From assembly GCF_937138205.1 (NCBI RefSeq), contig NZ_CAKZOT010000045.1:62001-126000 (forward strand): a stretch of 64,000 bases of DNA, given 5' to 3'. The position numbers and the translations under genes are program-made. The notes under the pieces were generated by a model. The model was not told the origin of the DNA. It did not search any database and saw only the letters and a list, made by a program, of their open reading frames with translations. Position 1 is the stretch's first letter; each line of letters opens with the position of its first letter. The DNA is from an uncultured Rhodospira sp. (GTDB lineage Bacteria > Pseudomonadota > Alphaproteobacteria > Rhodospirillales > Rhodospirillaceae). Below, piece by piece: positions 51,923-62,707 of the stretch.

Positions 51923-52237
51923 ATGGCCGAGCCCACACAACACAAAGGTGGCGACGACGGGCTGGTCGAGATCGACCGGCCCCCCGTCTTCGAACCCGGA
52001 ACCAAGGTGCGCGCGCGGGTCCCGGTGCGCGACGACGGCACGACGGCCGGTGCGCGCATCGGCGACGTGCTGGTCGAGGCGGGAGACGTCGGCTACGTCC
52101 GCAGCGTCGGTGCCTTCCTGCAACGCCACTGGATCTACGACGTCGATTTCATCCGAACCCTGCGCGTGGTCGGGATGCGCGCCCACGAACTGGAGAGCGC
52201 GGAGAGCGATCCGCCCCCACCACAAGAGGACGCCTGA
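51923..52237 (+). CDS. nifZ: NifZ family protein
   Basis: PPVFEPGTKVRARVPVRDDGT...GDVLVEAGDVGYVRSVGAFLQRHWIYDVDFI; nif context. Confidence 0.9.
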   Translation: MAEPTQHKGGDDGLVEIDRPPVFEPGTKVRARVPVRDDGTTAGARIGDVLVEAGDVGYVRSVGAFLQRHWIYDVDFIRTLRVVGMRAHELESAESDPPPPQEDA

Positions 52238-52239
52238 TC

Positions 52240-52452
52240 ATGAAGATCACCATCCGCAAGGGGACGAATGGGTTCGAGGCCTATGTGCCGAAAAAGGACC
52301 TGGAGGAGCCGGTCACGGCCAGCGAAAAGCCGGACCTGTGGGGCGGCTGGATCGAACTGGCCAACGGCTGGCGCTTTGAGATGCCGGACATGCCGGCCGA
52401 GACCCCGTTGCCGCTGACGCTGGACGCGCGGCGGATCAGTACGGGGGATTGA
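52240..52452 (+). CDS. nifT: NifT/FixU family protein
   Basis: MKITIRKGTNGFEAYVPKKDLEEPVTASEKPDLWGGWIELANGWRFEMP. Confidence 0.93.
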   Translation: MKITIRKGTNGFEAYVPKKDLEEPVTASEKPDLWGGWIELANGWRFEMPDMPAETPLPLTLDARRISTGD

Positions 52453-52630
52453 CAGGGATTCGTTTATCGACGAAATTGCTTCTGCGTAGGCACTTTCGGA
52501 CCGGTAGCGTACTTGTTCCCCGCTGCAGTCTGCGAAGACCAAACACGTGCCACCGTTGGCGTTCAACAGCAACGCCGTCGGCTAGGATGCAATGGTCAGT
52601 CGCGGACGAGCGTTGGGAGACAAGAGCACG

Positions 52631-53005
52631 ATGGCACCTCAACAAACGCAATCCTACTCCGTCCGCCGCTATCTGACGGCAGGGGAGGGGCGAGACCTCT
52701 TCGCGGCATGGCTTTCCGATGTTCGGGACCAGAAAGCCAAGGTTGCCATCCTGAGGCGAGTGAACCGCCTTTCGCTGGGGAATTTCGGCGACTGTAGGCC
52801 ATGCCGCGAAGGGGTTTGGGAACTGCGTTTGGATGTCGGTCCCGGCTATCGGGTTTACTACGCGCTGGCAGGACAGGCGGTGATCCTGTTGCTGTGCGGC
52901 CGGGACAAAAGAACGCAGGATCGCGACATCGACAAAGCCTGTGCGTGTTGGCGGGATTGGTGCCAGCGAGGCGGCGAGGCGGCGAAGCGAGGTGATCGTC
53001 CGTGA
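52631..53005 (+). CDS. RelE/HigB-type addiction module toxin
   Basis: YLTAGEGRDLFAAWLSDVRDQKAKVAILRRVNRLSLGNFGDCRPCREGVWELRLDVGPGYRVYYALAGQAVILLLCGRDKRTQDRDIDKA. Confidence 0.92.
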   Translation: MAPQQTQSYSVRRYLTAGEGRDLFAAWLSDVRDQKAKVAILRRVNRLSLGNFGDCRPCREGVWELRLDVGPGYRVYYALAGQAVILLLCGRDKRTQDRDIDKACACWRDWCQRGGEAAKRGDRP

Positions 53006-53304
53006 GGGATCGTTCCCACGATGAGGCCATGGCCGAGGTGTTCCGCGAGGACCCGGAGTTGGCTGTGGCGTTGCTCAACGACATCCTGGCGGATGGCGAC
53101 CAGGGGGAACTGCTGATCGCCCTCCGGCAGATGTCGAAGGCGTTCGGGGGTGTGCCAAAGGTCGCCGAGGAGGCCGGCCTGAACCCGACCCAGCTTTACC
53201 GGACCCTGTCGGAGAGCGGCAATCCAGAACTGCGCGGGTTGCAGGCGATCCTGAAGGCCATGGGTCTGCGCTTGGCCGTCCAACCTCTGGACAAGGCGTC
53301 CTGA
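53002..53304 (+). CDS. HigA-type addiction module antidote (GTG start)
   Basis: AVALLNDILADGDQGELLIALRQMSKAFGGVPKVAEEAGLNPTQLYRTLSESGNPELRGLQAILKAMGLRLAVQP; GTGA overlap with toxin. Confidence 0.92.
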   Translation: MRDRSHDEAMAEVFREDPELAVALLNDILADGDQGELLIALRQMSKAFGGVPKVAEEAGLNPTQLYRTLSESGNPELRGLQAILKAMGLRLAVQPLDKAS

Positions 53305-53400
53305 CCCCCCAAGGCCCAGCGGCTGCCGTATTGCCATTGATCGGTGTTGCCACGGAACGCGTGTTGTCACTCGCCTCTACCACATCGCCGCGTCGCGGCC

Positions 53401-54366
53401 TCAGGATCCGGCTGGTTCCCCGACCGTATCGGCGGCGACGGCATCGCGCTCGCCCATGGGACGGGGCGGGCCGACCGTGGTGTCCCGGCACGTCTCACGC
53501 TCCATCTCGGCGTTGATCACCCCGCCGAGCAGGACGATGAAGGACGTGATGTAGAACCAGAACATCAGCACCACGACGCCGGCCAGTGCGCCATAGGTCT
53601 CGCTGTAGCTGCCGAACGTCGACACGTAGACGGAAAACAGGATCGAGGCGATGATCCACAACGTGGTCGCCACCACGGCGCCGGGCGACAGCCACCGCCA
53701 TTGCGCCGGCCGGCGGTTCGGCGCGAGCCGGTAGATGGCGGCCAGCGCCAGAATGGCGAGCCCGAGGATGACCGGCCACCGGGCGAGGGTCGCCAACCAC
53801 TCCACGGCCTGGCCCAGCCCCACCGCCTTCAGCACCGCCGGGACGCCGGCGACCAGCAGAAGGGCCACGATCGAGAACACCAAGCCGCCGGCCGTCAGGC
53901 CCAGAACAAGAAGCGTTTGCTTGATGAACCCCCGATCCTCGCGTTCGCCATAGGCAATGTCCAGGCCCTGAACCAGGGCGTTCATGCCGCGCGAGGCGCT
54001 CCACAACGCCACCAGGATGCCGATGGCGGTGCCGATCTGCAGCGTGGCGGCCGAGGAGCCGACCAGTCGCTGCAATTGGTCGGTCAGCACCGCCTGCGCG
54101 CTTTCGGGCAGAACGCCGCTGACGGCGGCGATCTGGTTCGTCACCGCCTGGGGGTCGGAGATCAGGCCGTAGAGGGCCACCACGGCGGCCAGCGCCGGAA
54201 AGACCGCCAGCATCGCGAAGAATGTCACGCCCCCGGCAATGATCGGCAAGTTGTCGCCGGAAATCTTGCCGAAGACGCGCTGGGCGACATTCCATAGCCC
54301 GCCCCACGTGACGTCCCAGGGACGAGCCGGGTCGTATCCTGCAACTCCTGCGTACGTACCGTTCAT
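53401..54366 (-). CDS. YihY/BrkB family inner-membrane protein
   Basis: ISGDNLPIIAGGVTFFAMLAVFPALAAVVALYGLISD...YGALAGVVVLMFWFYITSFIVLLGGVINAEME. Confidence 0.93.
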   Translation of the reverse strand: MNGTYAGVAGYDPARPWDVTWGGLWNVAQRVFGKISGDNLPIIAGGVTFFAMLAVFPALAAVVALYGLISDPQAVTNQIAAVSGVLPESAQAVLTDQLQRLVGSSAATLQIGTAIGILVALWSASRGMNALVQGLDIAYGEREDRGFIKQTLLVLGLTAGGLVFSIVALLLVAGVPAVLKAVGLGQAVEWLATLARWPVILGLAILALAAIYRLAPNRRPAQWRWLSPGAVVATTLWIIASILFSVYVSTFGSYSETYGALAGVVVLMFWFYITSFIVLLGGVINAEMERETCRDTTVGPPRPMGERDAVAADTVGEPAGS

Positions 54367-54489
54367 GCCACACCCTCCTGTCCGATTGCCATGACTGCGC
54401 TGACGAAGCAACGCATCAGGGCGCTCGCGGTTGCGGACGCGAAGGGAGATGGCGGCGGTCAAATGGAGGCGGGCGCACCTGCGGCCGGA

Positions 54490-55674
54490 CTACTGGCTCG
54501 GCTGGTCCTCTTCCAGGCGGCGCAGCAGGAACTCGCGGCCGATCTTGACGCGCGGTTCGCCGTCATAGGCGACGATATCGGCGGTGGCGTAGGTCTCGTT
54601 CCAGTTGTCGGGCAGATAGCTGCCGGTGCCGATGACGTCAATGGGTCCCTTGGCGTAGCCCATGACCCGGCACTTGGCCGGCCCGAACCCGGACGAGGCG
54701 ACGATCCGCACGCGGTCGAACCCGGCGTCGTTCAGCCGTTCGCGCGTGTGCCAGACGGCGGCCGCCGAAACGCCGGTGCCGATCAGATAGCGCAGCTCCG
54801 TCTCGGAGCGATAGCCGCGAATGGCGTCCGGACAGTGCCGGTCCAGCACTTCGTAGGACTTCTGCGTGTCCAGTCCCTCGATGAAGCGGCCGCCGTGGGT
54901 GTCCAGCCGGATGCTCAGCCGGCCGGCGGCGGCCAGCATCGGGAACCGCCGGCAGACCTCGAGCGAGTCCGTGATCTCCTGCCCGAAATAGTCCACCAGC
55001 ACGACCAGCGGTGTGTCGGGGAAGGTCTCGTGGAACATCTCGGCGGCGCGCACGGTCGAGCCGGCATAGCCGATCAGGCCGTGCGGCATCGTGCCCAGGC
55101 CCTTGTCCTGGCCGAAGAAGTGCGCGGTGGCGTCGGTCGCGTTGCCGATGAAGCCCTTGGCCCCCGACTTGCGCCGCGCCCGTGTGGAGCCCACCGAGGC
55201 GGCATAGGCCATCAACTCGGCCATCTCGGTGCCGGCGCAATGCCGCGCGTCCATGGCCAGGAACGCCACCTCCGGCAGTTCGGTGCTCATGGTGAAGGCA
55301 TTGTAGGCCGCCACACCGCAGGCGCCCAGCTTCTGCAGGAACAGGGTCTCCAGGTCCGCCAGCCCGGCGAACGAGCCGGTCAGATACATCATGGGCTCGC
55401 CGGCGCCAACCCACTGGCTTTCGCGGAACGCCTCGTCGATCGTCACGTCGAAGCCGCGCGCCGCCGCCGTCGCCCGCAACCAGGTCAGGGCCAGGCGCGG
55501 CGCGTAGACGACCGGGCGCCGCATGAAGATGGCATAGGTCACCCGGCAGTCGCCGAACCGCTGGACGATCTCCCGCGTGCGGACGAAATAGGTGTCGGTC
55601 CACGCCTGGATCCGGTCGGCCGGGGGCCAGGTGGCGCCAATGCTGCCGTAGTCGTCTGAGGGAAAGGAGTCCAT
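54490..55674 (-). CDS. pncB: Nicotinate phosphoribosyltransferase
   Basis: WTDTYFVRTREIVQRFGDCRVTYAIFMRRP...LIRLDTHGGRFIEGLD-like, GTGVSAAAVWHTRERL, IGTGSYLPDNW; NAPRTase family layout. Confidence 0.82.
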   Translation of the reverse strand: MDSFPSDDYGSIGATWPPADRIQAWTDTYFVRTREIVQRFGDCRVTYAIFMRRPVVYAPRLALTWLRATAAARGFDVTIDEAFRESQWVGAGEPMMYLTGSFAGLADLETLFLQKLGACGVAAYNAFTMSTELPEVAFLAMDARHCAGTEMAELMAYAASVGSTRARRKSGAKGFIGNATDATAHFFGQDKGLGTMPHGLIGYAGSTVRAAEMFHETFPDTPLVVLVDYFGQEITDSLEVCRRFPMLAAAGRLSIRLDTHGGRFIEGLDTQKSYEVLDRHCPDAIRGYRSETELRYLIGTGVSAAAVWHTRERLNDAGFDRVRIVASSGFGPAKCRVMGYAKGPIDVIGTGSYLPDNWNETYATADIVAYDGEPRVKIGREFLLRRLEEDQPSQ

Positions 55675-55706
55675 GGTTGCTCCAGCATGGGTCCGAACGG
55701 ACGACG

Positions 55707-57101
55707 TTACGAGACGGCGGCCAGTCCGGGCGGGGCCAGCTTGCCCAGGCTGCGTTCCTGCTTCAGGCCCTCCGCGATCAGGAAGGCCAACTCCAGCGCC
55801 TGGTTGGCGTTCAGGCGCGGATCGCAGTGGGTGTGGTAGCGGTCGCCCAGCCGGGCCTCGGTGATGGCCTGGGCGCCGCCGATGCATTCCGTCACATCGC
55901 GCCCGGTCATCTCGAAGTGGACGCCGCCAGCGTGCGTGCCCTCGGTGTGGTGCACGGCGAAGAAGCCGCGCACTTCCTTCAAGATGCGATCGACCGAGCG
56001 GGTTTTGAACCCGCTGGAGGCTTTCACCGTGTTGCCGTGCATGGGATCGCAGGCCCAGACCACGGTGCGGCCTTCGCGCTTCGTGGCCCGGACCAGTGGC
56101 GCCAGTTGCGTTTCGATGGCGTCGGCCCCCATGCGCGAGATGATGGTCAGGCGGCCGGGGTCGTTGTTGGGATCGAGGATGTCGATCAGCCGCAGCAGCT
56201 CGTCCTCGGTCATGGTCGGCCCGGCCTTCAGGCCGATGGGATTGCGGATGCCGCGCAGGTATTCGATGTGGGCGCCGTCGCGCTGGCGGGTGCGGTCGCC
56301 GACCCACAGCATGTGCGCCGTGGTCGAGAAGAACTCGCCGGGGTGGGTCGAGTCCTCGCGCGTCAACGCCTCTTCGTAGTTCAACAGAAGGGCCTCGTGC
56401 GCGGTATAGAACTCGGTCTCGCGCAACTGCGGCACCGACTCGCCCGTCAGTCCGCAGGCCTCCATGAAGCCCAGGCTCTCGGTGATGCGGTTGGCCATGT
56501 CCTCGTAGCGCTCGGCCTGCGGGCTGCCCTTGACGAAGTCCAGCGTCCAGCGGTGCATCTGGAACAGGTCGGCGTAGCCGCCCTGGGCGAAGGCGCGCAA
56601 CAGGTTCAGCGTCGCCGCCGATTGGTGGTAGACGCGCAGCAGCCGGTCCGGATCGGGCGTGCGGACGGCCGGTTCGAACTCCATGCCGTTGACCATGTCG
56701 CCCCGGTAGGAGGGCAGTTCGACGCCGTCGACCACCTCCATGGGGGCCGAGCGCGGCTTGGCGAATTGCCCGGCCATGCGGCCCACCTTCACCACGGGGC
56801 AGGCGGCGCCGTAGGTCAGCACCACGGCCATCTGCAGGATGACGCGGAAGGTGTCGCGGATCGAGTTGGCCCCGAATTCGGCGAAGCTCTCGGCGCAGTC
56901 ACCACCCTGCAACAGGAACGCCTTGCCCTGCGCCACCTGCGCCAGGGACTTGCGCAGCCGCCGCGCCTCGCCGGCGAATACCAGCGGCGGCAGCGCGGCC
57001 AGTTCGGCCTCGACGATGCGCAGGCGGTCGGCGTCCGGATAGTCCGGCACCTGTTGGATGGGCTTGTCGCGCCAGCTTCGCGCGTTCCAGTCCAGGGCCA
57101 T
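55707..57101 (-). CDS. Class II 3-deoxy-7-phosphoheptulonate (DAHP) synthase
   Basis: [40 protein letters not shown]...[14 protein letters not shown]...[33 protein letters not shown]. Confidence 0.96.
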   Translation of the reverse strand: MALDWNARSWRDKPIQQVPDYPDADRLRIVEAELAALPPLVFAGEARRLRKSLAQVAQGKAFLLQGGDCAESFAEFGANSIRDTFRVILQMAVVLTYGAACPVVKVGRMAGQFAKPRSAPMEVVDGVELPSYRGDMVNGMEFEPAVRTPDPDRLLRVYHQSAATLNLLRAFAQGGYADLFQMHRWTLDFVKGSPQAERYEDMANRITESLGFMEACGLTGESVPQLRETEFYTAHEALLLNYEEALTREDSTHPGEFFSTTAHMLWVGDRTRQRDGAHIEYLRGIRNPIGLKAGPTMTEDELLRLIDILDPNNDPGRLTIISRMGADAIETQLAPLVRATKREGRTVVWACDPMHGNTVKASSGFKTRSVDRILKEVRGFFAVHHTEGTHAGGVHFEMTGRDVTECIGGAQAITEARLGDRYHTHCDPRLNANQALELAFLIAEGLKQERSLGKLAPPGLAAVS

Positions 57102-57151
57102 CGTCCTGTTTTCCCTCGCTTGCTATGGGGTCTCCCGCCGCCGGCGCCCGG

Positions 57152-57183
57152 CCGGATGGCCAGCCGGATGGCCAGCCGGATGG
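57152..57183. repeat. Short tandem repeat, 12-bp unit CCGGATGGCCAG x ~2.7
   Basis: Direct reading: CCGGATGGCCAG CCGGATGGCCAG CCGGATGG. Confidence 0.85.
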
Positions 57184-57414
57184 GACGAAGCACCCTGATA
57201 TAATCGGCCCTCCCCCGAGAGGAAAGGACGAAAGCGCCACGCGACTCCCGAAACCGGGCCGCAGCGCCCTTGTCAAGCCCCCGCGTTTCGTGCCAAGAAC
57301 CCGCGCTTGTTGGCGGTCGGGGGAGGGGCCGTCACGGGACGGTCGCCCGTCCGAAGCGCGACCGCGCAGCCTCCCGCCGGATCCGTCCCGTCGTCCGCCC
57401 GAAGGAGCCAAATC

Positions 57415-58593
57415 GTGTCGCTCAAAGACTACCTGTTCACCTCCGAGTCCGTGTCCGAGGGTCACCCCGACAAGGTGTGCGACCGCATTTCCGATGCCGT
57501 CGTCGATACCTTCCTGGCCGCCGATCCCGTCGCCCGCGTGGCCTGCGAAACCCTTGCCACGACCAATCTCGTCGTGCTGGCCGGCGAAGTGCGCGGCCCG
57601 GCCGAAGTGGCGGAGAACAAGGACCTGCTGGTCCAGGTGGCGCGGGACGCGATCCGCGACATCGGCTATGAACAGGACGGCTTTCACTGGCAGACGGCGG
57701 ACGTGCAGGTGCATCTGCACGCACAGTCCGTGGACATCGCGCAGGGCGTGGACGCCGCCGGCAACAAGGACGAGGGCGCCGGCGACCAGGGCATCATGTT
57801 CGGCTACGCCTGCGACGAGACCGACGAGCTGATGCCGGCGCCGATCGCTTTTTCGCACCGAATCCTGAAGTCGATGGCCGAGGCCCGCAAGTCGGGCGCG
57901 GCGCCGATCCTGGGGCCGGACTCCAAGAGCCAGGTGACGCTGCGTTATGTGAACGGAAAGCCGGTCGGCGCCACCAGCGTGGTCGTCTCCACCCAGCATG
58001 ACGCGGCGGCCGCGTCCGAGGAAGTGCGCGAACTGGTGCGCCAGCATGTGCTGAAAGCGCTGCCCGACGGCTGGATGTGCCCGGAGGACGAGTTCTACGT
58101 CAACCCGACCGGCCGCTTCGTCATCGGCGGGCCGGACGGTGACGCCGGCCTGACGGGCCGCAAGATCATCGTCGACACCTACGGCGGCGCGGCGCCGCAC
58201 GGCGGCGGCGCCTTCTCCGGCAAGGACCCGACCAAGGTCGACCGCTCGGCCGCCTATGCCGCGCGCTATCTGGCCAAGAACATCGTCGGTGCCGGGCTGG
58301 CGCGCAAATGCACCATCCAGCTGTCCTATGCGATTGGCGTGTCCAAGCCGCTGTCGGTGTATGTGGACACCCACGGTACCGGTCAGGCCGAGGAGGCCGC
58401 CATTGCCCTGGCCCTGCGCGAGGTGATGAACCTGTCGCCGCGCGGCATTCGCGAGCACCTGAACCTGAGCCGGCCGATCTATGCCCGCTCGGCGGCGTAC
58501 GGGCACTTCGGCCGCGCGCCGGAGGACGACGGTGGGTTCTCGTGGGAGCGCCTGGACCTGGTCGCCGACCTGAAGAGCGCCCTTGGTCTCTGA
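57415..58593 (+). CDS. metK: S-adenosylmethionine synthetase (GTG start)
   Basis: [29 protein letters not shown]...[28 protein letters not shown]. Confidence 0.97.
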   Translation: MSLKDYLFTSESVSEGHPDKVCDRISDAVVDTFLAADPVARVACETLATTNLVVLAGEVRGPAEVAENKDLLVQVARDAIRDIGYEQDGFHWQTADVQVHLHAQSVDIAQGVDAAGNKDEGAGDQGIMFGYACDETDELMPAPIAFSHRILKSMAEARKSGAAPILGPDSKSQVTLRYVNGKPVGATSVVVSTQHDAAAASEEVRELVRQHVLKALPDGWMCPEDEFYVNPTGRFVIGGPDGDAGLTGRKIIVDTYGGAAPHGGGAFSGKDPTKVDRSAAYAARYLAKNIVGAGLARKCTIQLSYAIGVSKPLSVYVDTHGTGQAEEAAIALALREVMNLSPRGIREHLNLSRPIYARSAAYGHFGRAPEDDGGFSWERLDLVADLKSALGL

Positions 58594-59317
58594 CGACGAC
58601 ACGCGGCCCGGGCCCCGCACCGAGGACGTCCGCTTCTACGGCCGGCGCAAGGGCAAACCCCTGCGCGCCGGTCGGCAGGCGGTCATGGACCGGCGCCTGC
58701 CCGCGTTGGCCATTCCGATGCCGGGGGAGGGCGAGACGCTCGACCCGGCGGCCCTGTTCCCCGAGTCGACACGCGCGCTGTGGCTGGAGATCGGCTTCGG
58801 CGGCGGCGAGCATCTGGCGGCCCAGGCGGCGGCGCATCCGGACGTGGGCTTCATCGGCGGCGAGGTGTTCGAGTACGGCGTCGCCAAGCTGGTGGCGGCG
58901 GTGGACGAGGCCGGCTTGACCAACGTGCGGGTCTATCCGGACGACATCCGGCCGCTGCTGGAGCACCTGCCGGACGCCTGCCTGGAGCGCATTTTCGTTC
59001 TCTTCCCCGACCCCTGGCCCAAGAGCCGGCACGCCAAGCGACGCATGATCGCGCCCCGGCGGCTGGACCTGTTCGCACGCCTGCTGGTGGACGGCGGGTC
59101 CCTGCGGGTGGCCAGCGACGACATGGGCTATATCCGCTGGACCCTGATGCACGCCACGGCGCACCCGGCCTTCGCCTTGACCGCGCGGCGGCCCGACGAC
59201 TGGCGTGCGCCGCCGGCCGACCACGTCCAGACGCGCTACGAGGCCAAGGCGCTGGAGCAGGGGCGCCGGCCGATCTACTTGGATTTCCGCCGGCGGGGGC
59301 GGGGCGATCGGCCCTGA
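58583..59317 (+). CDS. trmB: tRNA (guanine-N7-)-methyltransferase
   Basis: [39 protein letters not shown]...[19 protein letters not shown]. Confidence 0.95.
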   Translation: MVSDDDTRPGPRTEDVRFYGRRKGKPLRAGRQAVMDRRLPALAIPMPGEGETLDPAALFPESTRALWLEIGFGGGEHLAAQAAAHPDVGFIGGEVFEYGVAKLVAAVDEAGLTNVRVYPDDIRPLLEHLPDACLERIFVLFPDPWPKSRHAKRRMIAPRRLDLFARLLVDGGSLRVASDDMGYIRWTLMHATAHPAFALTARRPDDWRAPPADHVQTRYEAKALEQGRRPIYLDFRRRGRGDRP

Positions 59318-59325
59318 GGATTCGC

Positions 59326-60801
59326 TCACACCGATCCATTCACCCGCGCCAGGGTGGCGGTGGTCGAATGGCCTTCCTCCAACCGTGCCAGCAGGACGCG
59401 CCCCCCATATCCGTGCACGATGTCGGCGCCGACGACGGTCTCGACCGTGTAGTCCGCGCCCTTGACCAGCACGTCAGGCCGCAGGGTGCTGATCAGCCGC
59501 AGGGGCGTGTCCTCGCCGAAGATCACCACCCGGTCCACGTCGGCCAGCGAGGCGAGCACGGTGGTCCGCGCCGCCTCGGTCTGCACCGGGCGGGTGGGGC
59601 CTTTCAAGCGCCGCACCGAGGCATCGGAGTTGAGCCCCACCACGAGTCGGTCACAGGCCGCGCGCGCCTGCGCCAGCAGCGAGACATGGCCCGGGTGCAA
59701 CAGATCGAAACAACCGTTGGTGAAGCCGACGCGCAGGCCGCCCCGGCGCCAGCGTTCGACCGTCTCGGTCAGGGTCTCAAGCCGCACCACCTTGTCCTCG
59801 GCGCGGGCGAGGTCCTGGTGGTGCAGCGCCGCCGTCAGGTCATCGGCGCGCACGGCCGCCGTGCCCACCTTGCCGACCACCAGGCCGGCGGCCGTGTTGG
59901 CCAGCCGGGCGCCGACCGACAGGGGGGCCCCGGCGGCCAGGGCGGCGGCCAGGGTGGCGACCACCGTGTCACCGGCGCCGGAGACGTCGAACACCTCGCG
60001 GGCCTCGGTCGGCAGGTGCTCGACCGGGCCGGACGCAGGCACCAGTGTCATGCCCTCCTGACTGCGGGTGGCGAGCACCGCGCCCAGGCCGCAGGCGCCC
60101 AGCACCTGCCGGGCGGCGGCCTCGATGGCCGCGTCGCCCTCCGTGGCGCGGCCGCCGGTGGCCTCCGACAACTCCTTGCGATTCGGGGTGACCACGGTGG
60201 CGCCAGCGTAGCGACGGTAGTCGGCGCCCTTTGGGTCGACAATGACCGGCACGCCCGCCGCCGTCGCCAGTTCGATCAGCGCGCGAGTGAACGGCTGCGT
60301 CAGCACGCCCTTGCCGTAGTCGGACAGGACCACGGCGCCGCTCGTCTCCAGATGCGTCCGCGCCGCCGCCAGCAAATGATCGCCGCACGCGTCGTTCACG
60401 GCGCTGGTCGTCTCGGCGTCGGCCCGCAGAAGCTGCTGCCCGCCGGCGACGAAGCGGGTCTTGACCGTGGTCGGCCGCGCGGGGTCCACGGCCAGATGCG
60501 GCTCCACGCCCGCCAGGGACTCGACCAGGGCGGCGATCTCGCGGCCGGCGTCGTCGTCGCCCACCGCCGACAGGAACACCACCCGCGTGCCGAGGCCCAC
60601 GAGGTTGCGGGCGACGTTGCCGGCCCCGCCCAGCATGGCCGATTGGCCCCGGATCCGCAGGACCGGAATCGGCGCCTCCGGCGAGACGCGGTCGACATCG
60701 CCGTGCACGAAGCGGTCTAGCATGACGTCGCCCACGCACAACACGCGCGCGGTGGCGAGGCGGTCCACCCAGTCGGCCAGGGCGGCGGGTTCAACGGTCA
60801 T
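59326..60801 (-). CDS. hldE: Bifunctional heptose-7-phosphate kinase / heptose-1-phosphate adenylyltransferase
   Basis: [31 protein letters not shown]...SDYGKGVLT...[52 protein letters not shown]. Confidence 0.95.
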   Translation of the reverse strand: MTVEPAALADWVDRLATARVLCVGDVMLDRFVHGDVDRVSPEAPIPVLRIRGQSAMLGGAGNVARNLVGLGTRVVFLSAVGDDDAGREIAALVESLAGVEPHLAVDPARPTTVKTRFVAGGQQLLRADAETTSAVNDACGDHLLAAARTHLETSGAVVLSDYGKGVLTQPFTRALIELATAAGVPVIVDPKGADYRRYAGATVVTPNRKELSEATGGRATEGDAAIEAAARQVLGACGLGAVLATRSQEGMTLVPASGPVEHLPTEAREVFDVSGAGDTVVATLAAALAAGAPLSVGARLANTAAGLVVGKVGTAAVRADDLTAALHHQDLARAEDKVVRLETLTETVERWRRGGLRVGFTNGCFDLLHPGHVSLLAQARAACDRLVVGLNSDASVRRLKGPTRPVQTEAARTTVLASLADVDRVVIFGEDTPLRLISTLRPDVLVKGADYTVETVVGADIVHGYGGRVLLARLEEGHSTTATLARVNGSV

Positions 60802-60883
60802 GGGGCGGGGAGTCCTGATGGTGTGCGTTGGGCTCGGCGTCCTCTAGCATGGGTTGGCGGCGCCCGGAACCCGCCAAGGACTG

Positions 60884-61099
60884 CTATCGGAGAGCGCGCG
60901 GCGTGATCGTCTCGCCGGTGATCAGGCTGCCCAGGTGCGCGACCAAGCCGAGCAGCAGCACCAGCGCCACGGCCATGATCGCGTGCCAGGGCACGCGCCA
61001 CACGCGGCCGGGCCGCCATGGCTGGCGGGCGCGCCAGCCGGCCACCAGGATGATGGCGAGAACGCCGCCGAGCGCCAGACCGGTCTCCGTCAGGTCCAT
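60884..61099 (-). CDS. Small hypothetical membrane protein (71 aa)
   Basis: MDLTETGLALGGVLAIILVAGWRARQPWRPGRVWRVPWHAIMAVALVLLLGLVAHLGSLITGE: two hydrophobic segments; family not recognised. Confidence 0.55.
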   Translation of the reverse strand: MDLTETGLALGGVLAIILVAGWRARQPWRPGRVWRVPWHAIMAVALVLLLGLVAHLGSLITGETITPRALR

Positions 61100-61109
61100 G
61101 CGTCCCGCC

Positions 61110-61385
61110 TCAGGAGTCCGGCTCGGCGCGCGGCGCGAACGCCAGGCGCATGACCACGATCGAGCCAGCCAGAAGCAGCGTCACCAGATTGGCGACGATG
61201 ATCGGCCAGTCCACGGTCAGAATGCCATAGACCAGCCAGCAGGCGACGCCGATGGTGAACACCAGAAAGGTGGACAGGGACAGATCCGCGACCGATCGTG
61301 TGCGCCACGCCTTGAGGGCTTGGGGCAGGAAGGCAACGGTTGTACAAAGAGCGGCGGTGAAGCCGATGGCCTGAGTCAGGATCAT
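61110..61385 (-). CDS. SemiSWEET-type (PQ-loop/MtN3) transporter
   Basis: IGFTAALCTTVAFLPQALKAWRTRSVADLSLSTFLVFTIGVACWLVYGI: PQ motif and three TM segments. Confidence 0.9.
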   Translation of the reverse strand: MILTQAIGFTAALCTTVAFLPQALKAWRTRSVADLSLSTFLVFTIGVACWLVYGILTVDWPIIVANLVTLLLAGSIVVMRLAFAPRAEPDS

Positions 61386-61403
61386 GGGATCCGCGCGAGG
61401 CAA

Positions 61404-62009
61404 ATGGACAAGGGGACGATGCCAGTGGGCTGGGCACTGCGCAAGCTGGATTCCCTGGGCGGGGCCGCCGTCGCGGCCGTCGGCGGCGGCGCGGCGTCGC
61501 AATGGCGCGCGTACCTGCAGCAGTACCTGCAGCGCCTGGGCGGTCACGCGGACGAGGCCCGGCTGAGCCTGGAGGGCACGAAGGCCCATGTGGCCGAGAT
61601 CGTCGACGTGGTCGACCCGGCGCAGAAGGCCGTTCTGTCCGAGATGCTGCGCACCGGCGAGGCCCGTGTGTCGGAGCTGACCGAGGCGTTGCGGGCCATC
61701 GCCGAGGCCGGTCCCGTCCTGCAGCCCGTGGCCTTCCTGCGCCACATGGACCCGGCCATTGCCCGCGCCACGCTCGACGGCTTCCAGCCGGCGCTGCCGC
61801 TCGACGCGACGTCGCTCATCTGGGCCGGTGCCGGCATCGTGCTGACGCTGGTGGCGTATGAACTGGTCAAGGGGATCCTGTGGACCCCCGTGGCGGTGAC
61901 CAAGGGCATGGCCCGCAAACGCCGCCGCCGCCCCGCCCGCGATGGCCGCGATGCGCGCAAGAACACCCGCCGCCGCGCCGCGCCCGAGCGCGTCGAGCCG
62001 AGGCTGTGA
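61404..62009 (+). CDS. DUF2937-like membrane protein
   Basis: SQWRAYLQQYLQRLGGHADEARLSLEG pattern plus C-terminal TM segment. Confidence 0.65.
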   Translation: MDKGTMPVGWALRKLDSLGGAAVAAVGGGAASQWRAYLQQYLQRLGGHADEARLSLEGTKAHVAEIVDVVDPAQKAVLSEMLRTGEARVSELTEALRAIAEAGPVLQPVAFLRHMDPAIARATLDGFQPALPLDATSLIWAGAGIVLTLVAYELVKGILWTPVAVTKGMARKRRRRPARDGRDARKNTRRRAAPERVEPRL

Positions 62010-62055
62010 CGGGGGTGGGCTTGACAACGGTGTCGCGATCAGTGACACGCGAAAA

Positions 62056-62415
62056 ATGAAACGGATGTTGGAGTCGATGGAGGACGCCCAGGACCGTCTG
62101 GCCCTGACAACGGCTGAGGAGCGCGAGGCGCGCCTGGGAAAGGCGGCGGCGCGCGCCAACCACCTGCCGGTCGATCTGGTCACCCGCCTGATGGCCGGCG
62201 AGCACCCGGCCCGGATCTGGCGCGAACGGCGCGGTCTGTCGGTGCAGGCCCTGGCGGACGCATCCGGCGTGGCGCGCAGCTATCTGATGGAGATCGAGGC
62301 GGGCAAGAAGCCTGGTTCGGTGGCCGCATACCGCCGATTGGCGGCGGCGCTGGAGGTCTCGGTCGATGAGCTACTGCCGCCCGAAGCCGAAGGCTCCAAG
62401 ACCAGGACACCCTAA
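62056..62415 (+). CDS. XRE-family HTH protein
   Basis: IWRERRGLSVQALADASGVARSYLMEIEAGKKPGSVAAYRRLAAALEVSVDELLP. Confidence 0.9.
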   Translation: MKRMLESMEDAQDRLALTTAEEREARLGKAAARANHLPVDLVTRLMAGEHPARIWRERRGLSVQALADASGVARSYLMEIEAGKKPGSVAAYRRLAAALEVSVDELLPPEAEGSKTRTP

Positions 62416-62707
62416 CGTTTGGCGTGTCGTCTGCCTTGCCCGGACTGGATCGTTTTCCTGCGCGGCGGGTTGACCATACTGCCGCTGCCCGTGACGCGGG
62501 ACACCGGCGGCTGGCGCCCTTGAACAAAATGCGGCTAAAATTGTTCCGCCAAACCGGTTTGCAGGCGCGGAGTTCTGCACTAATGTGCGGCCCGCCGATG
62601 TCGCCGCGCCGCCGTGACCGGTGGGAGGCTGGTTGCGCGCGAGCCAAGAGCAAACATCCGCTACTCGACCCAAGGTCGGGATCCCGGGAACGAGGAGGAA
62701 GTTGCCC

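Noticed and set aside
57205-57414. SAM riboswitch call for metK leader
   Set aside because: No known SAM-II, SAM/SAH or SAH consensus recognised by eye; left as a testable observation, not a feature.
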